Program-made: the position numbers and the translations under genes
Notes under the pieces: model-generated
What the model was told of the DNA's origin: nothing
Seen by the model: only the letters and a program-made list of their open reading frames with translations
Database searches by the model: none
In this document: positions 26,911 to 34,863 of the stretch, one piece after another
How positions within the stretch are numbered: position 1 is the first letter of the stretch
How the letters are laid out: each line of letters opens with the position of its first letter
Origin: Paraburkholderia kururiensis
GTDB lineage: Bacteria; Pseudomonadota; Gammaproteobacteria; Burkholderiales; Burkholderiaceae
Length of the DNA: 64,000 nt
Reading direction: 5' to 3'
Assembly: GCF_034424375.1 (NCBI RefSeq)
Contig: NZ_CP139965.1
Location: forward strand, 5,704,001 to 5,768,000

Positions 26911-27313
26911 GCCGGGGTGATGAAATTGGTAAACATAGCGGACTTGAAAAATTGAGTGCCCGGCCGGAAACGGCCGGTGCAGAACCCCTCAAATTCGGCG
27001 AACCCCCTGGCGCGAACGCACGCAACATCCCACGCAACACCGCGTGTGCGCCGCCGAGGCAACGCCGAGCCAAGCCCGCCCGCGTAGCGACAACGCGAGG
27101 CGCGGAAGGTGTAGAGACTAGACGGGGGGCGCCTAAGGCGATGCGCCGATCGGCCCTTGCGGGCAACGGCGCGAGCGCGATGGCGAAGGCATAGTCCAGC
27201 GCACGAACGTTTGCACGAAGCGCAACGCTTTTCGCAGACGGCGTCGAAAGACGTGGTGTGAAGAAAATCCGCCGCTTAACGGCTTGCCGGTTCGAGTCCG
27301 GTCCCCGGCACCA
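26911..27313 (+). tRNA. tRNA-Leu(UAA), split by a group I intron
   Basis: The 5' exon is 26911-26945 and the 3' exon 27264-27313, 85 nt after joining, with an encoded CCA. The acceptor stem GCCGGGG (26911-26917) pairs fully with CCCCGGC (27303-27309), with discriminator A27310. The D-arm is ATG/CAT around AAATTGGTAAA. The anticodon stem GCGGA pairs with TCCGC (27268-27272) only after splicing, giving the loop CTTAAAA with anticodon TAA. A class II variable arm (27273-27285) and the T-arm GCCGG-TTCGAGT-CCGGT follow. The intron interrupts the anticodon between U34 and A35, the same place as the cyanobacterial tRNA-Leu(UAA) intron. It decodes UUA/UUG codons, so splicing should be needed for its function. 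Confidence 0.93.
26946..27263 (+). ncRNA. Group I intron (IC3-like) inside the tRNA-Leu anticodon
   Basis: This is a 318-nt intron. P1 forms between the end of the 5' exon, ACUU, and the internal guide GAGU (26954-26957), leaving the required U-G wobble at the splice site. P2 is a hairpin, CCGGCCG-GAAA-CGGCCGG (26960-26977), with a GNRA loop. The catalytic core then reads TCAAATTCGGCGAA (26989-27002, P3/P4), GGCAACGCCGAGCCAAGC (27058-27075, P5/P4/P6), a segment starting GAAGGTGTAGAGACTAGACG (27105-27124, P7/P3), and GAAGGCATAGTCCAG (27185-27199, P7). It ends with the conserved G27263. From memory these core segments are almost those of the Azoarcus tRNA-Ile(CAU) intron (205 nt). The extra length is mainly in the P5 extension (27003-27057) and after P7. 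There is no endonuclease gene. Confidence 0.9.
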
Positions 27314-27323
27314 GGATTGCTCC

Positions 27324-27361
27324 CACGCAATGCAATACCACGCAACGCATTGCATTGCGTG
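27324..27361. repeat. Perfect 13-bp inverted repeat just after tRNA-Leu
   Basis: CACGCAATGCAAT (27324-27336) is exactly inverted at 27349-27361 around a 12-nt spacer. As RNA it would form a stable hairpin 10 nt beyond the CCA end, upstream of the terminator, and may guide 3'-end processing. It has no T-run of its own. Confidence 0.75.
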
Positions 27362-27382
27362 AGGTGAGATGAGTCGAAGAAG

Positions 27383-27419
27383 GCCCGCGAGAGATCGAAC
27401 GCTCGCGGGCTTTTGTTTT
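27383..27419 (+). terminator. Intrinsic terminator of the tRNA-Leu transcript
   Basis: GCCCGCGAG (27383-27391) pairs with CTCGCGGGC (27402-27410) and is followed by TTTTGTTTT. This is a textbook rho-independent terminator 70 bp after the tRNA end. Confidence 0.88.
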
Positions 27420-27523
27420 CCGCGCGCATGCCGCGTGCGACCTTCCCTGCGGCCTCCGAGCCGAATGAATTCAGGATCGCTGATCAAGGTCTTCGTCAGG
27501 AGAGGTGTCTTCCTGATCGCACA

Positions 27524-27550
27524 TCAATGCAAGCGGTTTTTGGCCGTTAG
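27524..27550 (+). promoter_or_regulatory. Candidate sigma-28 promoter for the MCP gene at 27634
   Basis: TCAAT (27524-27528), 14 bp, then GCCGTTAG (27543-27550). The enterobacterial sigma-28 consensus is TAAAG-N14-GCCGATAA; the -10 matches 6 of 8 and the spacing is exact, while the -35 is weak. Confidence 0.4.
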
Positions 27551-27633
27551 CGAGACAACATGCCTCGCACGTCGTTGCAACGCTTCGGTGTTGCGCGGCC
27601 TCTTCTTCCTTCTGCGCATAGCGTTTTCCCCTC

Positions 27634-29187
27634 ATGGTCAAGAACATCAGTATTCGCGTACGTCTCGCGCTCGCGATGAGTTTTCTCGGTGCATTGCTGG
27701 TTGTCGGCGGCCTCATGGGCGTGGTCGGCGTGTCGATGGGCAATAGCGATATGAACGATCTCTATTCGAACCGGTTGGCGTCGTCAGAGGCGCTGGGGCA
27801 GGCCAACGTGGCGCTTTCGCGAACGCGCCTCTGGCTGTATCGCATCGCGCTCGATCCTTCGGGCCCCGACGTGGCGCAGCAAACACAGACGGCCCATGAA
27901 CTGCTCGCCGCATCGAAGCGGGCATGGGACACGTATCGCGCGTTGCCGTCTTCCGGCGCCGATGAGGCGCAGCGCGCGGCCGACGCAAACACGAAGTTCG
28001 ATGCGCTCATCAAAAGCGGCCTCGAGCCGATGTTCAACGCCATTGAGACGGGCGACGCGACGAAGATCGTCGACGTCTGGCGCCAGATGCCGCCGTCGCT
28101 CTTCATCGATGTGTCCGACAGCATGGACGCGCTCGACCGCATCCAGGCCAACGCGGCGCGCGCCACCTTCGATGCCGCGCAAGCCCGCTTTCACGCGTTC
28201 GTCGAAATCGCCGTCGCCGGCATTCTGGTGGCGCTCGCCGCGGCGGCGTTCGCATGGTGGTCGCTGCAGCGGGCCATCGGCACGCCGCTCGCGCGGGCGC
28301 TCGGGCATTTCAGCGCGATTGCCGAAGGCGACCTGACTACGCGCGTCGAGGTCCATTCGAGCGACGAGATGGGGCAGTTGATGAGCGGTCTGCAGGCTAT
28401 GCAGGCGCGGCTGGTGCAGACCATTGGCGTGGTGCACGACGGTGTACGGTCGATCAGCACGGTCACGCATGAAATTTCGGCGGGCAACGTGGACCTGTCG
28501 CGACGCACCGAAGATCAGGCCGCGTCGCTGGAAGAAACCGCCGCATCCATGGAGCAGCTGACATCGACGGTTCGCCAGAATGCCGACAACGCGAAACAGG
28601 CCAATCAGGTGGTGTGCAGTACGGCTTTGCTGACGGAGCAGGGCAACGAGGCGGCGCGCGAAGCGGTGCAAACCATGCGCGGCCTCTCCGAGTCGTCCGG
28701 CAAGATGTCCGAAATCATCGGCGTGATCGAGGGCATCGCGTTTCAGACCAACATCCTCTCGCTGAACGCGGCCGTCGAGGCCGCACGCGCCGGCGAACAG
28801 GGACGCGGGTTCGCGGTGGTGGCGAGCGAAGTGCGCTCGCTCGCGCAGCGCAGCGCGGCCGCTTCGAGAGAGATCAAACAGTTGATCACGAATTCGCTCG
28901 ATCGCGTGGAGACCGGTGCGAGGCAGGTTCACCGTGCAACGGAGACGATGACCGAGATTCTGGCTTCGGTTCGACGGGTCAGCGACCTGATGGGCGAGAT
29001 CGCCGCTGCGTCGCACGAGCAGTCGAAGGGTATCGAACAGGTCAATCAGGCCGTGGCGCAAATGGACCGCGTCACGCAGCAGAACGCGGCGTTAGTCGAG
29101 CAGGCTGCGGGCGCGGCGCACTCGCTGGAGGAGCAGGCGGGGCAGTTGAATGCGGCCATCGCGGTATTTCGCGTGGAACGCATGTAG
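27634..29187 (+). CDS. Methyl-accepting chemotaxis protein (Tar-like four-helix sensor)
   Basis: This 517-residue chemoreceptor has a first span at residues about 10-32, a periplasmic four-helix ligand domain, a second span near 190-210 (FVEIAVAGILVALAAAAFAWW), a HAMP domain, then the cytosolic signalling hairpin. Its tip reads EGIAFQTNILSLNAAVEAARAGEQ, where LSLN replaces the more usual LALN. There is no C-terminal xWxxF peptide, so it probably depends on other receptors for CheR/CheB docking. It stands alone downstream of the tRNA terminator. The ATG has no obvious ribosome-binding site, but the N-terminus is typical of the family. Confidence 0.9.
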   Translation: MVKNISIRVRLALAMSFLGALLVVGGLMGVVGVSMGNSDMNDLYSNRLASSEALGQANVALSRTRLWLYRIALDPSGPDVAQQTQTAHELLAASKRAWDTYRALPSSGADEAQRAADANTKFDALIKSGLEPMFNAIETGDATKIVDVWRQMPPSLFIDVSDSMDALDRIQANAARATFDAAQARFHAFVEIAVAGILVALAAAAFAWWSLQRAIGTPLARALGHFSAIAEGDLTTRVEVHSSDEMGQLMSGLQAMQARLVQTIGVVHDGVRSISTVTHEISAGNVDLSRRTEDQAASLEETAASMEQLTSTVRQNADNAKQANQVVCSTALLTEQGNEAAREAVQTMRGLSESSGKMSEIIGVIEGIAFQTNILSLNAAVEAARAGEQGRGFAVVASEVRSLAQRSAAASREIKQLITNSLDRVETGARQVHRATETMTEILASVRRVSDLMGEIAAASHEQSKGIEQVNQAVAQMDRVTQQNAALVEQAAGAAHSLEEQAGQLNAAIAVFRVERM

Positions 29188-29304
29188 GCAAAGCATGTAA
29201 GCAAGGCGTGCGGGCAACATGTTCAGGCATCCGAAACAAGCGTAGCAGCTGGGTTTGGTCTACGATCACGATTCATCTCCACTGCGCGGCGACAGGAGGT
29301 TATC

Positions 29305-29691
29305 GTGAACGAGCCGAACCTGAGCGAGATCTATCGAGACTACGTGGATTGCCTGAACCGGCGCGATTGGGCGTCGCTCGGCCGGTTCGTGAGCGACGAC
29401 GTCGTTCACAACGGTCGGCGCATCGGCCTTGCCGGCTATCGCGACATGCTGGAACAAAACGTCTGCGACATACCGGACCTTCGCTTCGTCGTCGAACGGC
29501 TGGTGACGCAACCGCCTCTTGTCGCGAGCCGTCTGGCGTTCGACTGCACGCCGCGGCATCGTTTCCTCGGGCTACCCGTCGAAGGCAGGCGCATCGTTTT
29601 CGCGGAGAACGTGTTCTACGCGTTTCGCGACGGAAAGATCGCCCAGGTGTGGTCCGTGATCGACAAGGCGGCCATCGAGGCGCAGCTATAA
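29305..29691 (+). CDS. NTF2-like/SnoaL-fold protein
   Basis: This 128-residue single-domain protein starts at a GTG with a near-perfect AGGAGG (29294-29299) 5 bases upstream. The pattern IYRDYVDCLNRRDWASLGRFV near the N-terminus, followed by VHNGRRIGLAGYRDML and a C-terminal beta-sheet with WSVIDKAAIE, is typical of SnoaL-like ester cyclase/NTF2 proteins. These bind or convert small hydrophobic compounds, and no activity can be assigned. A candidate sigma-28 promoter for the next gene overlaps its stop codon. Confidence 0.75.
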   Translation: MNEPNLSEIYRDYVDCLNRRDWASLGRFVSDDVVHNGRRIGLAGYRDMLEQNVCDIPDLRFVVERLVTQPPLVASRLAFDCTPRHRFLGLPVEGRRIVFAENVFYAFRDGKIAQVWSVIDKAAIEAQL

Positions 29692-29715
29692 AACCGCCTC
29701 GCCGCTTGCCGAAAA
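29689..29715 (+). promoter_or_regulatory. Candidate sigma-28 promoter for the diguanylate cyclase gene
   Basis: TAAAA (29689-29693), 14 bp, then GCCGAAAA (29708-29715). The -35 matches 4 of 5, the -10 7 of 8, and the spacing is that of the flagellar consensus. It overlaps the upstream stop codon and lies 78 bp before the start codon. Confidence 0.5.
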
Positions 29716-29793
29716 TTCTGTAAGCTTTGTAGGCAACAATTTCTCGTACCATACCTGGATCGAAACGGTATAACGCTCCAGCAAGGTACGACT

Positions 29794-31101
29794 ATGTCCC
29801 ACTCTCCCAACCCCCCTCACGAGTTCGAGGAAGGCGTGGCGATCAGCGTTGCCATGGTCGGGCGGGATGAGCGCGGCGAGCTTGTCGTCACGGCGTGCAA
29901 CGACGCTTTCCTGCAGATGATCGGCGCCGCGCTTCCAGATACGCAGACATTTCCCGTTCCGTTCGATTCGCTGGTTCCTCGTGGCCGGCAGCCGGACCTG
30001 CGCAAGACGCTGGAAGCCTGCTTCGCGGCGGACGCTGCGCCGAAAGCACAGGCCTGCGAATTTCGCGATGTTCACAGCGGCAGCGTGCAGCGTTGGCGCC
30101 TCTCGCTCAAACCGGTCGCCCATGGCCGTGACGGCACGACGGCGCGCGAAATACTCGTGACCGGCGTGAGGGCTGAGCCGAACGCGGCGCGCGCGAACGA
30201 AATGGAAGCCTGCGCGTCGCGTTATCGCGCGGTGGTGGATTCGGCCTACGACGCCATCGTCGCGATCGACCAGCAGCACAACATCACGCTCTTCAATCGC
30301 GCGGCCGAGAACCTGTTCGGCTATACGTCGGCAGAGGTGCTCGGGCAACCCATCGAAATGCTGTTGCCCGAGCGGTTTCGCGCGGGCCACGCGCAGCGCG
30401 TGCGGCAGTTTGCGAACACGGTACAGATGAGCGAGCGGCAGGTCACGCCGCCGCGTATGGACGGCAGCAACAGCGTGTACGGACGGCACCGGAATGGCTC
30501 TGTCATTCCGGTCGAAATCGCGATCTCCAAGATCGACGTGAACGGCATAACCGAGTTCACCGCGGTCGTGCGCGACATCACCGATCGCGCGCAGCTCATG
30601 GAGCAGTTGAAGAAGCAGGCGGGAACCGATGCGTTGACTGGCCTGCCGAATCGCCGCGAGTTTGTGGATTTCGTGGATAAGGCGCTTTGCGCCGACGGCG
30701 CGCTGTCGGCGTTCATTCTCGACATCGACTTCTTCAAGAAGATCAACGACAGCTACGGGCACGATGCCGGCGACGAAGTTCTGCGCGTGCTCGCGAAGGT
30801 GGGCATGTCCGTCATGCAGGACGCCAATGTATTCGCGCGTTGGGGCGGCGAGGAGTTCGTGGCGGCGCTGCCCGGCGCGGATGCCGACGTCGCGCATGCG
30901 GTGGCCGAGCAACTGCGCAAGCGCATCGAACAACAGGATTTCGAGCACGTGTGGCGTCTCACGCCGATTCCGTTTACCGTGAGCATCGGCGTCGTCACGT
31001 GCGAAGCAGGCGAGCGCGATGTCGACGCGTTGATGAAACGCGCGGACCGGGCACTCTACCGGGCCAAGCAATTGGGCCGCAACCGCGTCGAGGTCGGGTA
31101 G
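29794..31101 (+). CDS. PAS-PAS-GGDEF diguanylate cyclase
   Basis: This 435-residue soluble protein makes cyclic di-GMP. A PAS-like N-terminal domain (residues about 10-125) is followed by a clear PAS domain (about 140-265: YRAVVDSAYDAIVAIDQ...NLFGYTSAEVLG) and a GGDEF domain with the active-site motif as RWGGEEF. The preceding IDFFKKINDSYGHDAGDEVL carries the metal- and substrate-binding residues. The inhibitory RxxD site five residues upstream is missing (QDAN instead), so product feedback inhibition is not expected. No membrane segment is seen. A flagellar-type promoter upstream suggests expression with motility genes. Confidence 0.9.
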   Translation: MSHSPNPPHEFEEGVAISVAMVGRDERGELVVTACNDAFLQMIGAALPDTQTFPVPFDSLVPRGRQPDLRKTLEACFAADAAPKAQACEFRDVHSGSVQRWRLSLKPVAHGRDGTTAREILVTGVRAEPNAARANEMEACASRYRAVVDSAYDAIVAIDQQHNITLFNRAAENLFGYTSAEVLGQPIEMLLPERFRAGHAQRVRQFANTVQMSERQVTPPRMDGSNSVYGRHRNGSVIPVEIAISKIDVNGITEFTAVVRDITDRAQLMEQLKKQAGTDALTGLPNRREFVDFVDKALCADGALSAFILDIDFFKKINDSYGHDAGDEVLRVLAKVGMSVMQDANVFARWGGEEFVAALPGADADVAHAVAEQLRKRIEQQDFEHVWRLTPIPFTVSIGVVTCEAGERDVDALMKRADRALYRAKQLGRNRVEVG

Positions 31102-31171
31102 GCATCCAGCGGACTCGATGGCGGCGTGCCCGCGGCGCGCGCCATGCCGACACTGAAAAAGGAGACATGCG

Positions 31172-31642
31172 ATGTCGATTCAAAAGATCACGCCGTTTCT
31201 CTGGTACTCGTCAGAAGCCGAAGAAGCCGCTGCTTTCTATGCGGGCATCTTTCCGGATTCGCGTGTGAATCGCGTCACGTCGGTGCAGGGCACCGCCGCA
31301 ACCAAGGTCGTGGAATTCGTTCTCTTCGGGCAGCCCTTCATCGCCATGAGCCACGAACGGCGCGAAGCCTTCAATCATGCGATCTCGTTGATGGTCAGTT
31401 GCGCGGATCAGGCCGAGCTGGACCGCTACTGGGACGCGCTGCTGGAGGGCGGCACGGCCGACGGCTGCGGCTGGCTGAGGGACCGCTTCGGCGTGTCGTG
31501 GCAGATCGTTCCCGACGACCTCATCCCGATGATCGCCGACACCGATCCGGTGAAGGCCGGGCGTGTTGCCGAAGCCATGATGCAGATGACGAAGTTCGAC
31601 GTCGCGGCGCTCAAAGCCGCGTATGCGGGGACACATCGATAG
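31172..31642 (+). CDS. VOC-family (PhnB/3-demethylubiquinone-type) protein
   Basis: This 156-residue glyoxalase-fold protein matches the PhnB-like 3-demethylubiquinone-9 3-methyltransferase-like family. It opens ITPFLWYSSEAEEAAAFYAGIFPDS-type, with the following FVLFGQPFIAMS and FNHAISLMVSCADQ segments. It ends with CGWLRDRFGVSWQIVP and a MMQMTKFDVAAL tail, which is the family ending. Despite the name, members mostly lack demonstrated methyltransferase activity. AAAGGAG is 9 bases before the ATG. It is a single-gene unit. Confidence 0.85.
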   Translation: MSIQKITPFLWYSSEAEEAAAFYAGIFPDSRVNRVTSVQGTAATKVVEFVLFGQPFIAMSHERREAFNHAISLMVSCADQAELDRYWDALLEGGTADGCGWLRDRFGVSWQIVPDDLIPMIADTDPVKAGRVAEAMMQMTKFDVAALKAAYAGTHR

Positions 31643-31901
31643 ACGGTCGCGCCCCGCGGCGTGACTGCGGGCCCACGTGCGGGGCGATGAGATTCATCAG
31701 CACGAAGCGCGCCGACCCGGGCACCGCAGTGCCAAAAAAACAGCATTTGCGTACCAGAACCGACCGGGCGTGCGCAACGCGAAATGGACGCGCGGGTATC
31801 ATGGTCCGCGCAAACGCCACGTTCAACGCGTCCAATACGTCCAACCCGTTCCGAACCTCCGAAACGCATGTCCACTCTCGGGGCCTGCCGAGGGGCTTTT
31901 C

Positions 31902-32588
31902 ATGATTCCGATGCCGACCGTCCGCATAGCGTGCTGGGCAGACTATGTGTGCCCGTTCTGTTATCTGCAGATGGGTGTGCTCGACCGGTTCATCGAGACG
32001 TCGCGCGTGCCGCTCGTGCTCGAGTGGCACGCGTTCGAACTGCGTCCCGAGCCCATCGCGCTGATCGAACCCGACGGCGAATACATCACCAACATCTGGC
32101 TCAATGCGGTCTATCCGCTGGCCGCGGAACGCAACGTGAAAGTGCGGTTGCCGCCCGTCGCGCCGCGCAGCCGCCTTGCTTTCGAAACCGCTTTCTTCAG
32201 CCGCACCGTGGGCCGCTTCGATGCCGTGCATCGCGCGCTGTTCAAGGCCTATTTCGAGCATGGCCGCGATATCGGCCGTGCGGACGTGCTGCTCGAGATT
32301 GCCGCCGAATGCGGCGTCGATCGCGCGGCGCTGGCCGCATCGCTTGCCGCGCAGCGCTTCAAGACAGCGATCGAGGACGACGAAGCGAGAGCCGGCCGCC
32401 TCGGCGTAACGGGGCTGCCGTTCGTGATGCTCTCGCATGCCGGCGACGAAGCGAAAGCGCGACCGCCGGTCGTGGTGCGCGGCGTCGCGCCCGTCGAACA
32501 CCTGACGGCCGCGCTGGACCGCCTGCTCGCCGACACACCGGCAGCGGACCTGCGGTCGCCGGCGAGGACGAAGCGGGTGGCCTCATGA
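31902..32588 (+). CDS. DsbA-family oxidoreductase (FrnE-like)
   Basis: This 228-residue thioredoxin-fold protein has the redox motif CPFC in the segment CWADYVCPFCYLQMG at residues about 12-22, and a helical insertion domain. The cis-Pro loop GVTGLPFVMLS is near residue 170. Lack of a signal peptide indicates a cytosolic FrnE-type (2-hydroxychromene isomerase-related) enzyme, not periplasmic DsbA. The ATG at 31902 is chosen because GAGGGG lies 7 bases upstream. Its stop overlaps the start of the following AraC-type regulator, so the two are coupled. Confidence 0.85.
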   Translation: MIPMPTVRIACWADYVCPFCYLQMGVLDRFIETSRVPLVLEWHAFELRPEPIALIEPDGEYITNIWLNAVYPLAAERNVKVRLPPVAPRSRLAFETAFFSRTVGRFDAVHRALFKAYFEHGRDIGRADVLLEIAAECGVDRAALAASLAAQRFKTAIEDDEARAGRLGVTGLPFVMLSHAGDEAKARPPVVVRGVAPVEHLTAALDRLLADTPAADLRSPARTKRVAS

Positions 32589-33178
32589 TGGAGCGATCCG
32601 CCGACGTCTTCCACGCGCCTTCGTTCGTCACCGTCCAGGTGCATGCAACTCACGCGCTCGACGAGTCGATGCACGACAGCGCGCCCGCGCTGTTCTTCGA
32701 TCTCTCTACGCGCACCATTCGCGCCTACGTGCTGGACGGCTGCGGCCCCACGCATTCAACGGGCACGCTACACCGCGTGCGCGGCGGCCTTTCTCCCGCG
32801 CATCTGCAACGTGCCAAGGCGATGCTGTCCGTTCGCGATCACGACAGCGTGACGCTGGCCGCACTCGGCGAAGCGTGCGGGCTCTCGCCCAGTCACTTTG
32901 CGCGGGAGTTCAAGCAATCCACGGGCTTGCCGCCGCATCGGTGGGCGCTCAAGAACAAGATCGCGCTCGCGAAAGACCTGCTGCTGCAAAGCGGTCTTGC
33001 GTTGCCGGCCATTGCGCTCGCGTGCGGCTTCGTGGACCAGTCGCATCTGGGGCGATGGTTCAAGCGGCTGACGGGCATCAGCCCACGCGCGTGGCAGCGC
33101 CTTCATCGCGACAGAACGTCGATGCCGGCGAGCGGACCATCGCGCCGTGCCGCGGAAGACAGCGGCAACGCAACGTGA
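32585..33178 (+). CDS. AraC-family transcriptional regulator, short sensor part
   Basis: This 197-residue regulator has two AraC helix-turn-helix units at residues about 80-180. The first is LAALGEACGLSPSHFAREFKQ and the second ALPAIALACGFVDQSHLGRWF, ending with the signature TGISPRAWQR. The N-terminal 75 residues are too short for a cupin domain, so signal input is unclear. Translation is coupled to the FrnE-like gene through an ATGA overlap, suggesting it regulates that enzyme or senses the same stress. Confidence 0.83.
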   Translation: MMERSADVFHAPSFVTVQVHATHALDESMHDSAPALFFDLSTRTIRAYVLDGCGPTHSTGTLHRVRGGLSPAHLQRAKAMLSVRDHDSVTLAALGEACGLSPSHFAREFKQSTGLPPHRWALKNKIALAKDLLLQSGLALPAIALACGFVDQSHLGRWFKRLTGISPRAWQRLHRDRTSMPASGPSRRAAEDSGNAT

Positions 33179-33378
33179 AGGCCCGCTCGCGGCCGGTGTG
33201 GAAAATGACATCATTCCCGTACCAAACGCCGCCGAAAGCGGCTTCTGCGCCGCTCCCTCAACCGCTAGCATACTGACCAACCCATCCGGGTTCCCCGCCC
33301 ACGAGGCGACTCGCGCGCGCCGCGTGCCGGCATCGTGCGCCGGTCTTCCTTTCCGACAATCCGCGTCGCGAGGTCACT

Positions 33379-33810
33379 GTGAACGTTCGTACATTTTCGA
33401 CGATGAGCCCCGAGGACCTGCGCGACGTTCGCGCGCTTTTCCTGCGGCAGGCAGCAGGCGAAACGGCTCACGACATCGAAGTGATGGATTCGATCCTCGC
33501 GCGCGCGGCGGACGGACAGCCCGACCCCGTGAACTTCGTTGCTCGCGCCTACACGTTCTGGGGCCGCCACGTTGTGCTCGATCATTTCCGCGAGGTCTTC
33601 GCCGGCACGTGGCGCTTCGAACCGGACGAGCGCGCCATGCGCGTGATTCCGCTCGGCGCGGACGCGGCCCACATCTACGCTCCCACGCGCATCACGGCCG
33701 GTGGCGCGGGCCAGCCGGCGGCCACGTTCCAGTTCCTCGTCAACGAAATCGCGATCCGCACACCGGACGGCTGGCGTATCTCGGCGATCGTTCCCGTGCC
33801 GACAAAGTAG
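33379..33810 (+). CDS. NTF2-like/SgcJ-type protein
   Basis: This 143-residue alpha+beta barrel protein is of the SnoaL/DUF4440 kind. The N-terminal helix segment is LRDVRALFLRQAAGETAHD, the central part has FWGRHVVLDHFREVFAGTWRF, and the final strands read TFQFLVNEIAIRTPDGWRIS. No catalytic residues can be named. It starts with GTG, GAGG being 6 bases upstream. It is followed 142 bp later by an alpha/beta hydrolase gene on the same strand. No function is assigned. Confidence 0.65.
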   Translation: MNVRTFSTMSPEDLRDVRALFLRQAAGETAHDIEVMDSILARAADGQPDPVNFVARAYTFWGRHVVLDHFREVFAGTWRFEPDERAMRVIPLGADAAHIYAPTRITAGGAGQPAATFQFLVNEIAIRTPDGWRISAIVPVPTK

Positions 33811-33952
33811 CCCGGCCGCTTCATTTTTCTCGCCGCTGCCGCGCCGCATGCGGCGACATGGCATTTTCCGAACGAGCGCGCCGGCTCGACGCGGCAGCGG
33901 CCGGTCGTCGTGCAGCGGTTCGTTTCATCCGACGAAGCAAGGAGGCGTGATC

Positions 33953-34861
33953 GTGGTCCAGCGTTTGAACGTCGAATTCGAAGCAGAGGGCGGCATCACG
34001 CTGCACGCGTGGCTGTTCGTGCCCGCGGGCAACGGAACGCGCCTGCCCGCCATTTCCATGGCGCACGGGTATGCCGGCACGCGGGAGCACGGCATCGAGC
34101 GCTTTGCGCGTGCATTCGCGGACGCTGGCTTCATCGTGCTGCTGCACGACCATCGCGGCTTCGGCGCGAGCGAAGGCGAGCCGCGGCACGACATCGACCC
34201 GTGGCGGCAGATTGCCGACTGGCGTCGCGCCATTTCGTTTCTGGAAGCGTACGATGGCGTGGACCCGGCGCGCATCGGCCTGTGGGGCACGAGCTATGCC
34301 GGCGGCCACGCCATCGTGCTGGGTGCGACGGACCGGCGTTTGCGCTGCGTGGTGGCGCAGGTGCCCACCATCAGCGGGTACGAGCAGGGGCTTCGCCGCG
34401 TGGCGCCCGAATTCGTCGCATCGATGGAAGAGACCTTCGCGAACGACGAGCGCGGCCAGGCCCGCGGCGAGGCGCCCCTGCGGCAGGCCGTCGTGAGCGA
34501 CGATCCCGCGGTGCCGGCGGCGTATCGCACGAAGGACGCCATCGCGTTCTACCTGCAGTCCGTGCCCGACGGCACCTGGGACAATGCTGTGACCGTGCGC
34601 TCCACGCGCGCGGCTCGCATGTACGAGCCCGGCGTGTGGATTGCGCGCGTCTCGCCCACGCCGCTGCTGATGGTCGTCGCCTCGCACGACACCATCACCG
34701 TCACCGATCTGGCGCTCGCCGCGTACGAACGAGCGTTGCAGCCCAAGCGGCTCGCGCTGATTCCGGGCGGGCACTTCGACGCCTACCTGCGGTATTTCCG
34801 CGAGGCGAGCGGCGCCGCTGTCGAGTGGTTTCGCGAGCATCTTTCATCAGCACGGGGTTGA
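33953..34861 (+). CDS. Alpha/beta hydrolase (acetyl xylan esterase/dienelactone hydrolase-like)
   Basis: This 302-residue protein has the oxyanion/N-terminal segment ISMAHGYAGTREHG, a GWRFGAS-like HDHRGFGASEG strand, the nucleophile elbow LWGTSYAGGHAIVLGA (Ser in GTSYAG), an Asp in VVASHDTI and His in IPGGHFDAY. Start GTG 33953 is favoured because AAGGAGG (33939-33945) is 7 bases upstream; GTG 33947 would be too close. Proteins of this type hydrolyse esters or amides of small organic compounds. The stop lies 2 bp before an enoyl-CoA hydratase gene, so the two form an operon. Confidence 0.8.
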   Translation: MVQRLNVEFEAEGGITLHAWLFVPAGNGTRLPAISMAHGYAGTREHGIERFARAFADAGFIVLLHDHRGFGASEGEPRHDIDPWRQIADWRRAISFLEAYDGVDPARIGLWGTSYAGGHAIVLGATDRRLRCVVAQVPTISGYEQGLRRVAPEFVASMEETFANDERGQARGEAPLRQAVVSDDPAVPAAYRTKDAIAFYLQSVPDGTWDNAVTVRSTRAARMYEPGVWIARVSPTPLLMVVASHDTITVTDLALAAYERALQPKRLALIPGGHFDAYLRYFREASGAAVEWFREHLSSARG

Positions 34862-34863
34862 CC

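Noticed and set aside
26911..26950. A tRNA fragment or tRNA pseudogene
   Set aside because: The missing half is 318 bp downstream and every stem, including the anticodon stem, closes after removal of the intron.
26834..27487. Leftward open frame of about 217 codons across the tRNA-Leu region
   Set aside because: It runs antisense through both tRNA exons and the intron core, has no ribosome-binding site, and its composition is that of GC-rich shadow frames.
26900..27650. Integration hotspot or genomic island at the tRNA gene
   Set aside because: No integrase, no repeated tRNA 3' end, and ordinary chromosomal genes on both sides.
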